DNA of 64,000 nucleotides from Avena insularis (taxonomy: Eukaryota > Streptophyta > Magnoliopsida > Poales > Poaceae). Positions within the stretch are counted from its first letter, which is position 1; every line of letters begins with the position of its first letter. Positions 39,543-50,522 of the stretch are shown here, piece by piece. The stretch is from contig CM042697.1 in the NCBI GenBank assembly GCA_023614405.1, positions 463,742,744 to 463,806,743 on the forward strand. The letters are read 5' to 3'. The notes under the pieces are model-generated. The model saw only the letters and a program-made list of their open reading frames with translations, ran no database searches and had not been told where the DNA came from. A program made the position numbers and the translations under genes.

Positions 39543-42500
39543 ATGCCTCCCCGTCGCGCAAACCCCAACCCCAACAACATCACCCCGGAAATGCAGCAAA
39601 TGATGAATGCTCAAACACAGCTTATGCAGATGATGACAACATTCATCCAAAACCAGAACAACAACAACAACAACAACACCAATAACAACAATAACAACAA
39701 CAACAACCCTCCGGGCTTCGATATGCTCACCAGATTTCTGCGTTTGAGGCCAGCTAAGTTCTCGGGGACGACTGATCCCATGGTGGCCAATGATTGGCTA
39801 CATTCTGTAAATAAGGACTTAGTGACCGTGGGCTGCACGGACGCTGAAAAGGTCAGATTTGCAGCACATTTGCTGGAAAGGCCAGCCGCCACATGGTGGG
39901 ACAACTTCCAAATCACCACTCCTATAGATGAGGTGACTTGGGCTATCTTTGAAGATGGCTTTCACACTGCTCATATCTCATCAGGAATGATGAGCCTGAA
40001 AAAGAAGGAGTTTCACAATCAAGCAATAGCCACCATAGCGCGGGCTGAATACATAGAAGAGTTCAACAATGCGCGTTATGCACGGACGAGGTTGACACAG
40101 ATGCCAAAAGAAAGGAAAAATTTCGAAGGCTTGAATGATGAGCTGAATCTGCAATGGTCGTGGCATATGTTCCCACTTATCACCGCCTGTGACAAGGCTG
40201 CTATATTGGAGAACAAAATGAAGCAAGTCGAGAGTAGGAAGAGGAAACACTCCGACAAGCACAGCTCGGGATCGTCTCACAAACGATCTCACTATGATGA
40301 TAGTGGAAGCTCAGGATCCCATAAACATGGGAAATTCAACAAGCACCACAACCACAACCGTCATGACAACAAGCATCATCGCAGTCATGGAAATGACAAG
40401 TACAAGAACCACAAGAGTGGACACAAGAGCCACCACAGTGGGAATGGTAGTAGAAGTGGAAGTCAGCCTGCTAAAAGAGACATCAGTCAGGTTGAGTGCT
40501 TCAAATGCAGGAAGATGGGACACTATGCAAATGAGTGCCCCGAAAAGAAAGTTGAAGGACCTGTCAAGCCCAATCCTTTCCAGAAAGGTCAGGTGAACCA
40601 CATTAATGTGGAGGAGGTCTATGAGGAACCTGACGCTGTTGCTGGTAAATTCAGACTCAATTCCATTCCAGCATTTGTACTCTTTGATACTGGTGCATCT
40701 CATTCATTCATATCAAAATCATTTGTTGATAGAAATGGGTTTGCATCTGAAAACATTGGGTGTCCAATAAAAGTTAGTTCTCCGGGTGGAGATATGATAG
40801 TAAGTCTTGGATGCCGGGATCTTGTCATAGAGTTTGGAAAGCATAAGTTTCCAGTGAGCCTGATAATCCTAGATTCCCAAGGATTGGATGTAATTTTAGG
40901 AATGGATTGGATGGCTAAGTATGAAGGAGTGCTAGATTGTGCTAATCATACTATTGCACTCACAACCCCAGAAAGAAAAAGAATAAAATTCAGGTCAAAC
41001 TTTGAATCCAAAGGAAGTAAGCTTAATTCTCTTAAGGGGGTTAGCATGGACAGCGTGCCAATTGTGTGTGAGTATCTGGATATATTCCCAGAAGAATTGC
41101 CAGGAATGCCACCAGATAGAGATGTGGAATTTCGGATAGATTTGGTACCAGGTTCTGGACCAATAACAAAGAGACCATACAAAATGTCAGTTGATGAACT
41201 GAAAGAGATCAAGAAGCAGCTAGGAGAACAATTGCAGAAAGGATTTATTCAACCAAGTTCTTCATCTTGGGGAGCCCCAGTATTGTTCGTGGAGAAGAAA
41301 GATAGAAGCCAAAGGTTATGCATAGATTACCGTTCACTCAATGAGGTAACTATCAAGAACAAATATCCTTTGCCTAGAATCAATGACTTGTTTGATCAAC
41401 TAGAAGGAGCATGTGTGTTCTCGAAGATTGATCTCCGGTTAGGCTATTTTCAACTCAAGATAAGAGAGCAAGACATACCTAAAACAGCATTCACCACAAG
41501 GTATGGATTGTATGAGTATACCGTAATGCCTTTTGGCTTAACCAATGCTCCAGCCTACTTCATGAATATGATGAACAAAGTGTTCATGGAATTCCTTGAC
41601 AAGTTTGTTGTCGTTTTCATCGATGACATCTTAGTCTACTCCAAGAGCAAAGAAGAGCATGAGGGACACTTGCGTTTGATACTTGAGAAGTTGAGAGAGC
41701 ATAAGCTTTATGCCAAATTCAGCAAGTGTGAGTTCTGGTTAGAAGAAGTTGGTTTTCTTGGTCATGTTATGACAAAGGATGGTGTAGCAGTTGATCCTGC
41801 TAAGGTTTCAGTTGTGACGGAATGGAAATCTCCCAAGAATGTAAAAGAGGTTCGTAGCTTCCTTGGCTTAGCAGGTTACTACAGAAGATTTATTGAGAAT
41901 TTCTCTAAAGTAGCTAAGCCCATGACTGAATTGTTAAAGAAGGACAAGAAGTTTGCTTGGTCTGAAGGTTGTGAAGTCAGCTTTCAGGAATTGAAGAAGA
42001 GACTTGTAACAGCACCAGTTCTATGTCTGCCAGATTTGGAAAAGGATTTCCAAGTTTATTGTGATGCGTCTCATCAAGGTTTGGGTGCCGTACTCATGCA
42101 AGACGGTAAAGTGGTGGCCTATGCCTCGAGACAACTCAAAACTCATGAAGTTATTTATCCTACTCATGATTTGGAGTTAGCCTCTGTCGTCCATGCACTC
42201 AAAACATGGAGGCACTACCTTTTGGGAAAGCGTTGCGAAGTGTTCACCGATCACAAGAGTTTGAAGTATATCTTCACCCAGAAGGAAATCAATATGAGAC
42301 AAAGAACATGGTTAGAGCTTATCAAGGACTATGACTTAAGTTTGCAATACCACCCCGGTAAAGCAAATGTTGTAGCAGATGCTCTAAGTCGTAAAGTATT
42401 TGTGAATGGCCTTACCAAAGGAGAATTGCCGGACGAATTGTGTGCCCAATTCAAAGAACTCAGATTGGAGATTGTGCCAGAAGGACATCTCATGTCTTTA

Positions 42501-43457
42501 GATGTTCAACCCACTTTGTTGGACAAGATTCGAGAAGCTCAAAAGACTGATAAGGAAATTGAAGAGATTAAGGAAAAGATTAGCCAAGGGAAAGCAAAAA
42601 GTTTCCATGTAGACGAACAAGGTACTTTATGGCACGGGAAACGTATTTGTGTTCCGCAAGATCCGGAGATGCGGAAACTGATTCTGCAAGAAGCCCACAA
42701 CTCTCCGTATTCTATTCACCCGGGAAACACTAAAATGTACATGGACATGAAGGAAAGATTTTGGTGGAACAATCTCAAGAGAGACATCGCCGAACATGTT
42801 GCTTTGTGTGATGTGTGTAGTAGTGTAAAAGCGGAGCATCAGAAACCAGCAGGTTTGCTTCAACCACTACCTATTCCTGATTGGAAATGGGACAAGATTG
42901 GTATGGATTTCATTACCGGATTACCAAGGACCAGATCAGGATATGATTCCATATGGGTAGTAGTGGATCGCTTAACTAAAGTGGCTCATTTTATACCCGT
43001 GAAGACAACTTATACAAGTGCCAAGTTAGCCAAAATCTACATGAGTAGAATTGTATGCCTTCACGGTGTGCCTAAGAGTATTGTGTCCGATAGGGGAACC
43101 CAATTCACTTCCCATTTTTGGAGACAGTTACATGAGTCATTGGGAACGAGGTTGGAATTCAGTACTGCTTTTCATCCTCAAACCGATGGACAAACAGAAA
43201 GGACTAATCAAATTCTGGAAGACATGTTGAGGGCATGTGCCCTAGACTATGGAGCAAGTTGGGATGAGAGTCTGCCTTACGCAGAATTTTCTTATAACAA
43301 CAGCTATCAAGCCAGCATTGAGATGGCACCGTTTGAGTTTATCTACGGAAGAAAATGTACCACCCCATTGTTATGGAATGGTGTGGGAGAAAGAAGTTTA
43401 TTCGGGCCAGATCTTATCAAAGAAGCCGAAGAGAAAGTCAAATTGGTTAAGGACTGA
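39543..43457 (+). CDS. Gypsy-B gag-pol polyprotein, ending at a nonsense codon in integrase
   Basis: Single frame of about 1304 residues from [10 protein letters not shown]. Gag includes an Asn-rich tract (about residues 38-58), capsid text ([20 protein letters not shown]) and the zinc knuckle [14 protein letters not shown] near residue 319. Protease active site [11 protein letters not shown] is near 380. Reverse transcriptase has [20 protein letters not shown] and intact FIDDILVY near 692. RNase H has [14 protein letters not shown] and [13 protein letters not shown]. Integrase has zinc-region [12 protein letters not shown] and catalytic Asp, Asp, Glu in [18 protein letters not shown] and [10 protein letters not shown]. 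The frame ends VKLVKD-TGA, where relatives continue with Arg (CGA to TGA). A patch of gag (40010-40200) looks scrambled by compensating indels compared with Gypsy-C gag. I use 39543 as start for the AG/ATG junction and homology to Gypsy-C. Confidence 0.95.
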   Translation: MPPRRANPNPNNITPEMQQMMNAQTQLMQMMTTFIQNQNNNNNNNTNNNNNNNNNPPGFDMLTRFLRLRPAKFSGTTDPMVANDWLHSVNKDLVTVGCTDAEKVRFAAHLLERPAATWWDNFQITTPIDEVTWAIFEDGFHTAHISSGMMSLKKKEFHNQAIATIARAEYIEEFNNARYARTRLTQMPKERKNFEGLNDELNLQWSWHMFPLITACDKAAILENKMKQVESRKRKHSDKHSSGSSHKRSHYDDSGSSGSHKHGKFNKHHNHNRHDNKHHRSHGNDKYKNHKSGHKSHHSGNGSRSGSQPAKRDISQVECFKCRKMGHYANECPEKKVEGPVKPNPFQKGQVNHINVEEVYEEPDAVAGKFRLNSIPAFVLFDTGASHSFISKSFVDRNGFASENIGCPIKVSSPGGDMIVSLGCRDLVIEFGKHKFPVSLIILDSQGLDVILGMDWMAKYEGVLDCANHTIALTTPERKRIKFRSNFESKGSKLNSLKGVSMDSVPIVCEYLDIFPEELPGMPPDRDVEFRIDLVPGSGPITKRPYKMSVDELKEIKKQLGEQLQKGFIQPSSSSWGAPVLFVEKKDRSQRLCIDYRSLNEVTIKNKYPLPRINDLFDQLEGACVFSKIDLRLGYFQLKIREQDIPKTAFTTRYGLYEYTVMPFGLTNAPAYFMNMMNKVFMEFLDKFVVVFIDDILVYSKSKEEHEGHLRLILEKLREHKLYAKFSKCEFWLEEVGFLGHVMTKDGVAVDPAKVSVVTEWKSPKNVKEVRSFLGLAGYYRRFIENFSKVAKPMTELLKKDKKFAWSEGCEVSFQELKKRLVTAPVLCLPDLEKDFQVYCDASHQGLGAVLMQDGKVVAYASRQLKTHEVIYPTHDLELASVVHALKTWRHYLLGKRCEVFTDHKSLKYIFTQKEINMRQRTWLELIKDYDLSLQYHPGKANVVADALSRKVFVNGLTKGELPDELCAQFKELRLEIVPEGHLMSLDVQPTLLDKIREAQKTDKEIEEIKEKISQGKAKSFHVDEQGTLWHGKRICVPQDPEMRKLILQEAHNSPYSIHPGNTKMYMDMKERFWWNNLKRDIAEHVALCDVCSSVKAEHQKPAGLLQPLPIPDWKWDKIGMDFITGLPRTRSGYDSIWVVVDRLTKVAHFIPVKTTYTSAKLAKIYMSRIVCLHGVPKSIVSDRGTQFTSHFWRQLHESLGTRLEFSTAFHPQTDGQTERTNQILEDMLRACALDYGASWDESLPYAEFSYNNSYQASIEMAPFEFIYGRKCTTPLLWNGVGERSLFGPDLIKEAEEKVKLVKD

Positions 43458-43995
43458 TTAAAGATAGCACAGTCCCGACAGAAAAGCTACGCAGATCCTA
43501 AGCGTAGAGAATTCACCTACGAAGTTGGTGATAGAGCCTATCTTAGAGTATCACCACTCCATGGAGTGAAAAGATTCAGAGTCAAAGGAAAGTTGGCACC
43601 AAGATATGTTGGGCCATTCAAGATTCTGAGTCGCAAAGGAGAAGTTGCTTATGAAATTGAACTGCCAGCATCTCTATCAGCAGTCCATAATGTGTTTCAT
43701 GTGAGTCAGCTTAAGAAATGTCACCCAGAAATGGAAGAAACTTCTTTGAAGGATACCATACCTTTGGAAGAAGTTCAACTAGAAAGTGATCTCACTTATG
43801 AAGAAAAGCCTATCAAGATTCTTGAGACTGCAGAAAGAGTCACGAGAACAAAGACTATCAAGTTTTGCAAAGTGCAATGGAACCATCATACCGAAGAGGA
43901 AGCAACATGGGAAAGAGAAGATGATCTTCGAAAGACCACCCTCACCTATTTGCTAGCCAATCCGAATATCGAGGGAGAGATTCACCTTAAGGGGG
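43458..43995 (+). pseudogene. Gypsy-B integrase C-terminus and chromodomain-like end
   Basis: Continues in frame after the TGA: LKIAQSRQKSYADPKRREF, then GKLAPRYVGPFKILSRKGEV (GPF/Y module), AVHNVFHVSQLKKC and the chromodomain-like IKFCKVQWNHHTEEEATWE. Near 43932 a one-base loss replaces the expected KDHPHLF ending with another frame that runs on to 44024. One stop and one frameshift are thus the only clear pol lesions in this element. Confidence 0.9.
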
Positions 43996-44002
43996 TTAGA
44001 TT
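43986..44002 (+). promoter_or_regulatory. Gypsy-B polypurine tract
   Basis: TTAAGGGGGTTAGATT directly before the 3' LTR at 44003; purine-rich primer for second-strand DNA. Confidence 0.8.
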
Positions 44003-47000
44003 TGTAACATCCCTAAAATCATGATTTTAAAGTTTGCATATCATTCATGCATGCATATAGATTTGAGATCAATTTCAAACTCATTTCAGAAAAACAGAAG
44101 CACATAGTGCTATGATTTTATGTGAGCAGATTTAAATCAAATGGCTATCCCCATTTGAAAGTTTGATTGTTTATGAACCAAGTTTGTTGCCTTCTATGAG
44201 GATAGGTATGAGTGTAGAATTTAAACCAAGTTTTACAAATTGGAAATGGTTTCAAAAACCATTTTTCAAATTTTGCAAACCAAGTGCCAAGTCTCTGTTA
44301 TTTTGATCTCCAAGCTTGACCAAGCCTTTGCAAAGCAACCACATGATTTTATGCCTATATTTGAGACTACTGCTCACTACAAAAATCCCAAGAAGTTTTG
44401 AATTCAAATGGAACTTGAATTCATTTGAAAATCAATTCAGAAAATTGAAACAGAAAAAGAAAAAGGAGAAAGAAATAGAAAAGGGCCGATGCTGTGATTC
44501 CAAAACAAGAAGGCTCAATAGGGCCGATGCCAGATCCCAGCCCAAGATCTAGGCAACCCCAATAGCCCACCCGGCCATCCTCCCCTCTCGCACGCCACAA
44601 GACACCTGCTGACGACTAGGCCCCACCTCCTCTTCGCGCATTTCACTGATGAGCGGGCCCTCTCCACGTTGCCCTCGTCTTCCCCAAACCGCGACCACGT
44701 CGCCGCTGCTGTCAAGGCCGATAATGGCGTAATTAGCCATTATGCCGCAGCGCTTCACGCGTCACGGGCCTATTTAAACCCCTCTGCACCGCGAGCATTT
44801 CCCCCCACTCTCCTCGCTCACTCCGCCACCAGGCTGCGCGCATTTGCTCGCGAAGCCCCGCGGTATCGACGACTCCGGCGTCCAATTCCGGTGAGCCTCG
44901 ACTGCCCCCCTCTCTCTGGTTCAAACGATGATGCCCAGCTTGATCTTGCGCATACGCTGATGCCTTTCTTTTGCCTGCTCGTGACCCAGGTCATCGTCTC
45001 CGTTCACGACCGAAACCACCTGCCCCGCCGATAGACTCCGGCGACCAATTCAGGTAAAACCCGAGCGCCCCTTGCCCCCTCCTTCACGCGAGTTTGTTCG
45101 CCTACGTCTGGTGCACCCCCTGACCCCTCTGGTTCGTGCTAGGGCGACGCCAAACCTCTCCAGTGACCACGTCTGCAAGCGACCGACGCCGCCCGCAACT
45201 CCGACGAGCTCTAGAAACCGTTCCTGCGCGCCCCTTCGCAAGCCAACGCCACGTCGAGCTTCAGCACGCCACCGTGGTTCTGGTAAGACCCTTCTCCCTC
45301 CCGCACACGACCTAGAACGCCAGCGCCGCCGCTGACAGAGCGCTCCGCCGCTCGCTGACGCCGCGCGCCGCCAGAACATGGTCGCATGCTCGAGCGCCGT
45401 TAGATCTAGATCCGACGCTTACGATAGAATCATTAATCGAACCGTTATGCTAGATCTGGATCGTGCGTTTTAAATAGATCCTACGGCTCGCGAGCGTGAT
45501 CCGGAGCGAATCGGTATCAGCCAATAGAAATAAGACGCGTGGCTAGGGTTTGAATTAAAACAGAATTTGAAAACAGATTTAGATCCAAATTTCAAATGGC
45601 TATAACTTTTTATTCCCACGTTAGATTTTTGCAAATTTTATACTGTTCGAATCAGTGAGTCAAGCCATTTCTGAATCTGCAATGTGTTTAACAAAAAGTT
45701 TCTGTTAAAATGACTTTTTAGGCAGAAACTTGTTTAGGACCATTTTGAGTATAGATTTTGTTTAGTAAATTGTTTTAGTGCTAAATAAGTTTAGTTAGCA
45801 AGTTTTTGTCTTGGTTATGTTTCTGTATCATGCACTTGCTTGGTGGAGTTTTCAAAAATCATCACTTAGCATTTTCTTGCATGCATGCATTCATATTTTT
45901 GTCTGTATATGAATGGTGTGTAATTGTGTGCTACAAATTTTTGTGTAGATTTTGCTAGTGACTGTGATTGTGAAGAGTGCTACTCTCCCCATTACCAAGG
46001 CAAGTGTTACTTCATGATATTTCATCCCTATATTTTGAATAAGCATTAGAATTATTTTGCTAAGTCTTGCATGTTACTTTTTGCCAAATGCTATGTTGGG
46101 AAATCCTAAGTAGTTGTAGAATGGTAGAATTGCTAGGGAATTTTTCCTAAGTTAAGTTACTATGCCATGCTTAGCCTAGCTAGTAGCAAACAAGGGTTGG
46201 TAAATTTTATACATGCTATGTTGAAAATATTTCTAAGTCATGAGACTTAGGTTTTCTTAATAAAACAACTAAGACAATGAACCTCCTGGGTGGATTGGGA
46301 CTTAAATTGGTGGTTTTTGGTTGAGTGGTTACACAAGGCCATGGATATGGCTTGTGTATCTCACTTGTGTTATGCCACCCAGGCACAAAGGGATTTGGAG
46401 GCCAAGTGTTGAGAAGCTTATAGTGCAACCACTTGGCAATATGGGCTCTGCCATGATCATATAGGTTGCCAGAACTTAGTCACTTGGACAGTTGGTGGTA
46501 GTGGGAATGATAGGTTGGAGCGCGTCCATTTGACTAAGGAAAGGTTTCAGAAAGGTCCTGTCTTGGGAAACCAAGTCTGGTGGGGAAAGTGCACAACCTC
46601 TGCAGATGGAAAATCTAAGTACTTAGCCAAGTCCATGGCAATGGACAACTTGAGCATCAAGACATGGAAGCTACAAGAATCTCATCACTCCAACTTCTAA
46701 GTAAAACTTGTGGGTGAACCAGGGCAAAGGACCCCAATGTCTATTGGTGGTTTCTTGGGAAAGTTTTTGACAAAGAAAAACTTGGTGATTTCAACTAATA
46801 GGAAAAACCTATTTTGAGCAAAGCAAGCCAAGCTACACTTAGCCAAAAATGCATATAGTAATATAGTCCACTTAAAATTTACTAAGGTATCACTTGCCAA
46901 TACTATTCCAAAGTATTGACCCACTGTGGCTGTAACTTGTGATGTTGCAGGTTACTCCGATGATGATTAGGAGTCATGAGTCTACACTCAACATGCTTGC

Positions 47001-47227
47001 CTGTGGCACATGAAGATGAAGACTTATGTTTATTTACTTATTCCAAAACTCTTGTATTAGGCCTTTGGCCCTGAGTTGTAAAAGACTATGTTTTATCTCT
47101 AGAATGAATGTAATAAATGACCTTTGTATCTGTGTACTTCATCTTAAACTGTGGATGCTAGCAATGATCCAGGGACTAGCATTGCAATCACAGGGATCCT
47201 TTTCCTTTACAAAGGAGGGATATTACA
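44003..47227 (+). repeat. Gypsy-B 3' LTR (3225 bp)
   Basis: Begins TGTAACATCC, ends GGGATATTACA, followed by GGTAC. Mostly identical to the 5' LTR, but about 44485-44775 differs by many indels from 34935-35215. TATA-like TATTTAAACC is at 44771-44780. GC-rich frames at 44515-45379 are not genes. Confidence 0.95.
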
Positions 47228-48641
47228 GGTACACTCTCTCCAACACTTTGATGAAGGTGATATTCCTTATGGTAAGCCTCCTAATCAATGCTTAGAGGAA
47301 CTTGACATTTTTATTGTTAAGCAAGGTAATTTTAATAAACAAGTTCGGAATCATTTATTGGAAAACTCTAGAGCTATCAGTGAGTTGAGAGATATTGTGG
47401 AAAGAACTTCTAATGATATTAAAATGCTTTGTAAACACTTTCAAATGGTTCAAACCCAACTTGATCAACTTGCTAAGGTACAAAAGGATATGCTAGTTAA
47501 TGCTTCAGGAGATAAACATGCTTATGGAATTAGAACTAGGAGTGGTATAGCTACTCAAGATCCTTTATATCCCAAAGGACACCCTAAAAGAATTGAGCAG
47601 GATTATCAACAAGGTGAGAGTAGTGGTAGTCCTCGTAAGAGAAAGAAAAAGAAACATAAGATAGTTGAGGAACCACTTGAACCTGCTGTAGATCCTAATA
47701 GTATATCTGTCTCTGATGCTGAAATTGGGAGTGGTAATGATAAAAATGATGCTCCTGATAAGGAGGAAGGAAGGAAGGAAGAACCTGAGAAGCACATTAA
47801 GAACACTAGGTACACTAAGGAAGATTTTATTGCTAATAAACATGGTAAAGAGAGAGAACCTTGGGTGCAGAAACCTATGCCTTTTCCAGGTAAGAAACAC
47901 AAGTCAAAGGAGGAAGAACACTACAACAAGTTTTGTGAGTGGATGAAACCTTTATTCTTGCAAATTCCTTTGACTGATGCTATTAAGTTGCCTCCTTATT
48001 CAAAGTATATGAAGGATATTGTCTCTAATAAAAGGAAGATTCCTAATGAGGATATTTCTACTTTGCTTGATAATTACTCCTTCAATGGTAAGGTTCTAAA
48101 GAAACTTGGTGATCCAGGTATACCAACTATACCTTGCTCTATTAAGAATAATTATGTTAGAACTGCTTTATGTGATTTGGGAGCCGAAGTTAGTGTTATG
48201 CCTTTTTCTCTCTATAAGAGACTCCAGCTAGAAAAGTTGATACCAACTGATATATCTTTACAAATGGCTGATAAGTCAACTACTATTCCTGTTGGTATAT
48301 GTGAGGATGTTCCTATTCAAGTAGCTCATAATTGCATGGTTTTAACTGATTTTGTTGTGCTTGAAATGCCTGAAGATGATAATATGTCTATTATTCTTGG
48401 GAGACCTTTTCTTAATACTACATGTGCTGTCATCAATTGTAATCTTGGAAAAGTAACATTCAATATTAATGACAAAGAGCACACTGTATATTTCCCCAAG
48501 AAGGTTGCTAAGAGATGTTGCCTGAAATCCATTGAAAATACTGAGAGCATCAAGGTTGGAGAAATATATTGTCCCATTCCAGAAGAAAATTTTGAAACTA
48601 TTATGATTGGGACCATTGCTATCAAGCTTGAGGTAACATAA
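47228..48641 (+). CDS. Athila-A gag C-terminal part and aspartic protease
   Basis: Continuation of Athila gag after the Gypsy-B insertion. Residues begin HSLQHFDEGDIPYGKPPNQC; a basic, charged linker follows (PRKRKKKKHKIVEE), then YNKFCEWMKPLFLQIPLTDA. The protease region has CDLGAEVSVMPFSLYKRL and IILGRPFLNTTCAVINC, the usual Athila arrangement; the catalytic triplet reads DLGA. The frame ends at 48641 with no reverse transcriptase after it. In other Athila elements pol follows directly, so this family is gag-protease only. Confidence 0.88.
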
Positions 48642-49488
48642 TCACTTGGTGGAGTACAAAGTTTTGCTTCATATAAGATTGTGTTGGTAACAAGACTTGA
48701 TCAACCTTGTTAACACGAGGATTTTAATGAACAAAATAATGTTTTCACTGTGGTTATTCTTGCTTTCTTTTACTCTTCTCATTCCTAGTCTTTGCTTTAG
48801 CTTTAGTTTTGCTAGTTGTTTGTTTGCTTGAGTTTCTTAGAGATCCTGTAGTTTGTCTTTTGGTTTTCTTTTGCTTCTTCTGAAAAAACTGTTTCTGCGA
48901 GAAAATCAATTTTCATACCCTAAAAATTGGCCAAAAATAAAGTTTCCCGAAAAATCCCAGAAAATTCAAAATAAATTTTTCCTCGAAAAAAGGGGCAGAG
49001 AGGCACCTGAAGTGACCCAGGGGGGCACCCCAGGCCAGCACACCTATGGTAGGCGTGGCCTACTAGGTGGCGGCGCCTAGGGGGGGTCTGGCCCACCTAG
49101 GCCCCTCCAGGCTGCCTCCTCAAAGCCATCTTCTTTCTCTCTCCCGAAAAACACCGGAAAACTTGCTCAAGCTCGAGTTCTTGCTGTTCTTGCTCGCCAT
49201 TTTTGATCTCCTTGTTCAGCCCATCTCAAGTGCTGATTTTTGGAGAGATTGTTCCTTGGTATGTGCCTTCTCCACTTGTCCAATTAGATTTGTGATTGGT
49301 AGATTGTATCTTGAGTATTTTGCTGCTATAGGTGTCAGGTTGTTTGATCTTGCATGCTTGTTCTATTCTTAGAAACTTTATTTTGATACATGTGTAGTCC
49401 TCTAGCAAGTTCCTATAGTGGTTGCTCATCATTTATCAACATAGAAATCACTTGGTTTGATGGTTGTCTAAAAATTTCAACAAGGAAG
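48642..49488 (+). other. Athila-A noncoding spacer between protease and ORF1
   Basis: No domain is visible. It includes an AT-rich stretch, a GC-rich block with poly-G and poly-C runs (49010-49120) and T-rich tracts. Short frames at 48853-49372 lack any family resemblance. It occupies the place where pol would be. Confidence 0.6.
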
Positions 49489-50508
49489 ATGGGTGCTTAT
49501 CCACTAAACCAATATGACTTGATGGTGCATGAGCCAATGAAGGTTCATCGTGAGGAGGCATTTTTTCCTTCCATATACCCATGCCATGAATTTATGAGAG
49601 CTGCGGGGATCCTCCAAGATTTCCAAACTATGGTCACAAATGCAGGGTTGGAACACTTTGTTGAAGGTGAACCATTCCAATATATTAAGCTAACCATGGC
49701 TTTGGTGCAGGACTTCTGGTTCACTTGGTCTACTTCTAATCCCATGGTCCATTACAAAATATATAATATATCTGTCGACCTGCCTTTTGCTGATTTTTGT
49801 GGAGCAATTAGAGTACCTCAGTGGGGATCTTATGAGAAGATCAAGGAAAGACCCAAGTCACTTATTGATTTGTATGCTGATATTTTCCAAGGTTTCGACT
49901 TCTCAAAGGAAAGTGGTAAAATTCGGAACATTCAGCTCCCAGCTATTAGATACTTTGCCTATTTCATTACCAAGTGTGTTCTTGCTAGAAAGACCGCTAG
50001 AAAGTTGTCTTCTTTTGATCAAGATTTTATTGCAGCTGCTTTGAGTAGGATTAGATCTTATAGCTTGGGTGCTCTGATAGCTCACCGTCTCACCACCAAC
50101 CGTGAGAAGGGTGGAATTTGTGGAGGTCTCATTGCTTCTAGGTTGCTAGCTTTCCATGGTTTAGAGCCTCACTATTCAGATTTTTGGTTCCCCATAGAGA
50201 GGCTTGATATTGAGTCCATGATTCAGCATGGTTTTGTTTCCTTGGGGGCTAATGTGAGAAGTTTACCATATGAATTATCTTTTGCCCAGCGATGTCGGAT
50301 AAAGGGTAGGACTGAGAAAATAGTTTATTTGCCCGCACCGGCTTTGTTTAATTTTGATAACAGGCAAGGATGGTCGCTTACAGAGGAGGAGGTTGATACA
50401 TATGTGGCGGAGCTCTCCAAGCAAGAGGATAATGTTGAAGAGGATGCCGAAGATAATTCGGTTCAACCCTCCAACTTGGGAGTCTTCATACCAGCAGCCC
50501 TCATTTGA
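49489..50508 (+). CDS. Athila-A ORF1-like protein
   Basis: Resembles the plant ATHILA ORF-1 family, with CHEFMRAAGILQDFQTMVTN, PLPFADF-like FCGAIRVPQWGSYEKI, IRNIQLPAIRYFAYFITKC and YELSFAQRC. I place the start at MGAYPLNQYDLMVHEP (49489); the frame is open from 49390. It has an acidic C-terminal part (DNVEEDAEDNS). Near 50490 a base is missing, so the frame ends early at 50508. In the expected frame it would continue QPSFDWGASSSS, cross the Gypsy-C insertion and end at TGA 60282-60284. The biochemical role of this family is not established; envelope-like function has been suggested only by position in Athila elements. Confidence 0.75.
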   Translation: MGAYPLNQYDLMVHEPMKVHREEAFFPSIYPCHEFMRAAGILQDFQTMVTNAGLEHFVEGEPFQYIKLTMALVQDFWFTWSTSNPMVHYKIYNISVDLPFADFCGAIRVPQWGSYEKIKERPKSLIDLYADIFQGFDFSKESGKIRNIQLPAIRYFAYFITKCVLARKTARKLSSFDQDFIAAALSRIRSYSLGALIAHRLTTNREKGGICGGLIASRLLAFHGLEPHYSDFWFPIERLDIESMIQHGFVSLGANVRSLPYELSFAQRCRIKGRTEKIVYLPAPALFNFDNRQGWSLTEEEVDTYVAELSKQEDNVEEDAEDNSVQPSNLGVFIPAALI

Positions 50509-50522
50509 TTGGGGCGCGTCTT

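Larger units (their letters stand above)
34455..47227 (+). mobile_element. Gypsy-B: Ty3/gypsy chromovirus (Tekay-like), nearly intact
   Basis: LTRs 34455-37666 and 44003-47227 (TGTAACATCCC...TTACA), perfect GGTAC target duplications at 34450-34454 and 47228-47232, initiator-Met primer site and polypurine tract. The order is ORFa, ORFb, gag, protease, reverse transcriptase, RNase H, integrase and chromodomain. Removing the element restores the Athila-A gag frame. Few pol lesions and mostly matching LTRs indicate a young insertion. Confidence 0.96.

Noticed and set aside
41104..43457. A host or viral origin for the pol-like gene (for example an endogenous pararetrovirus)
   Set aside because: LTRs, target duplication, primer site and gag-protease-RT-RNase H-integrase order identify a Ty3/gypsy element; no movement protein or coat motif of pararetroviruses is present.
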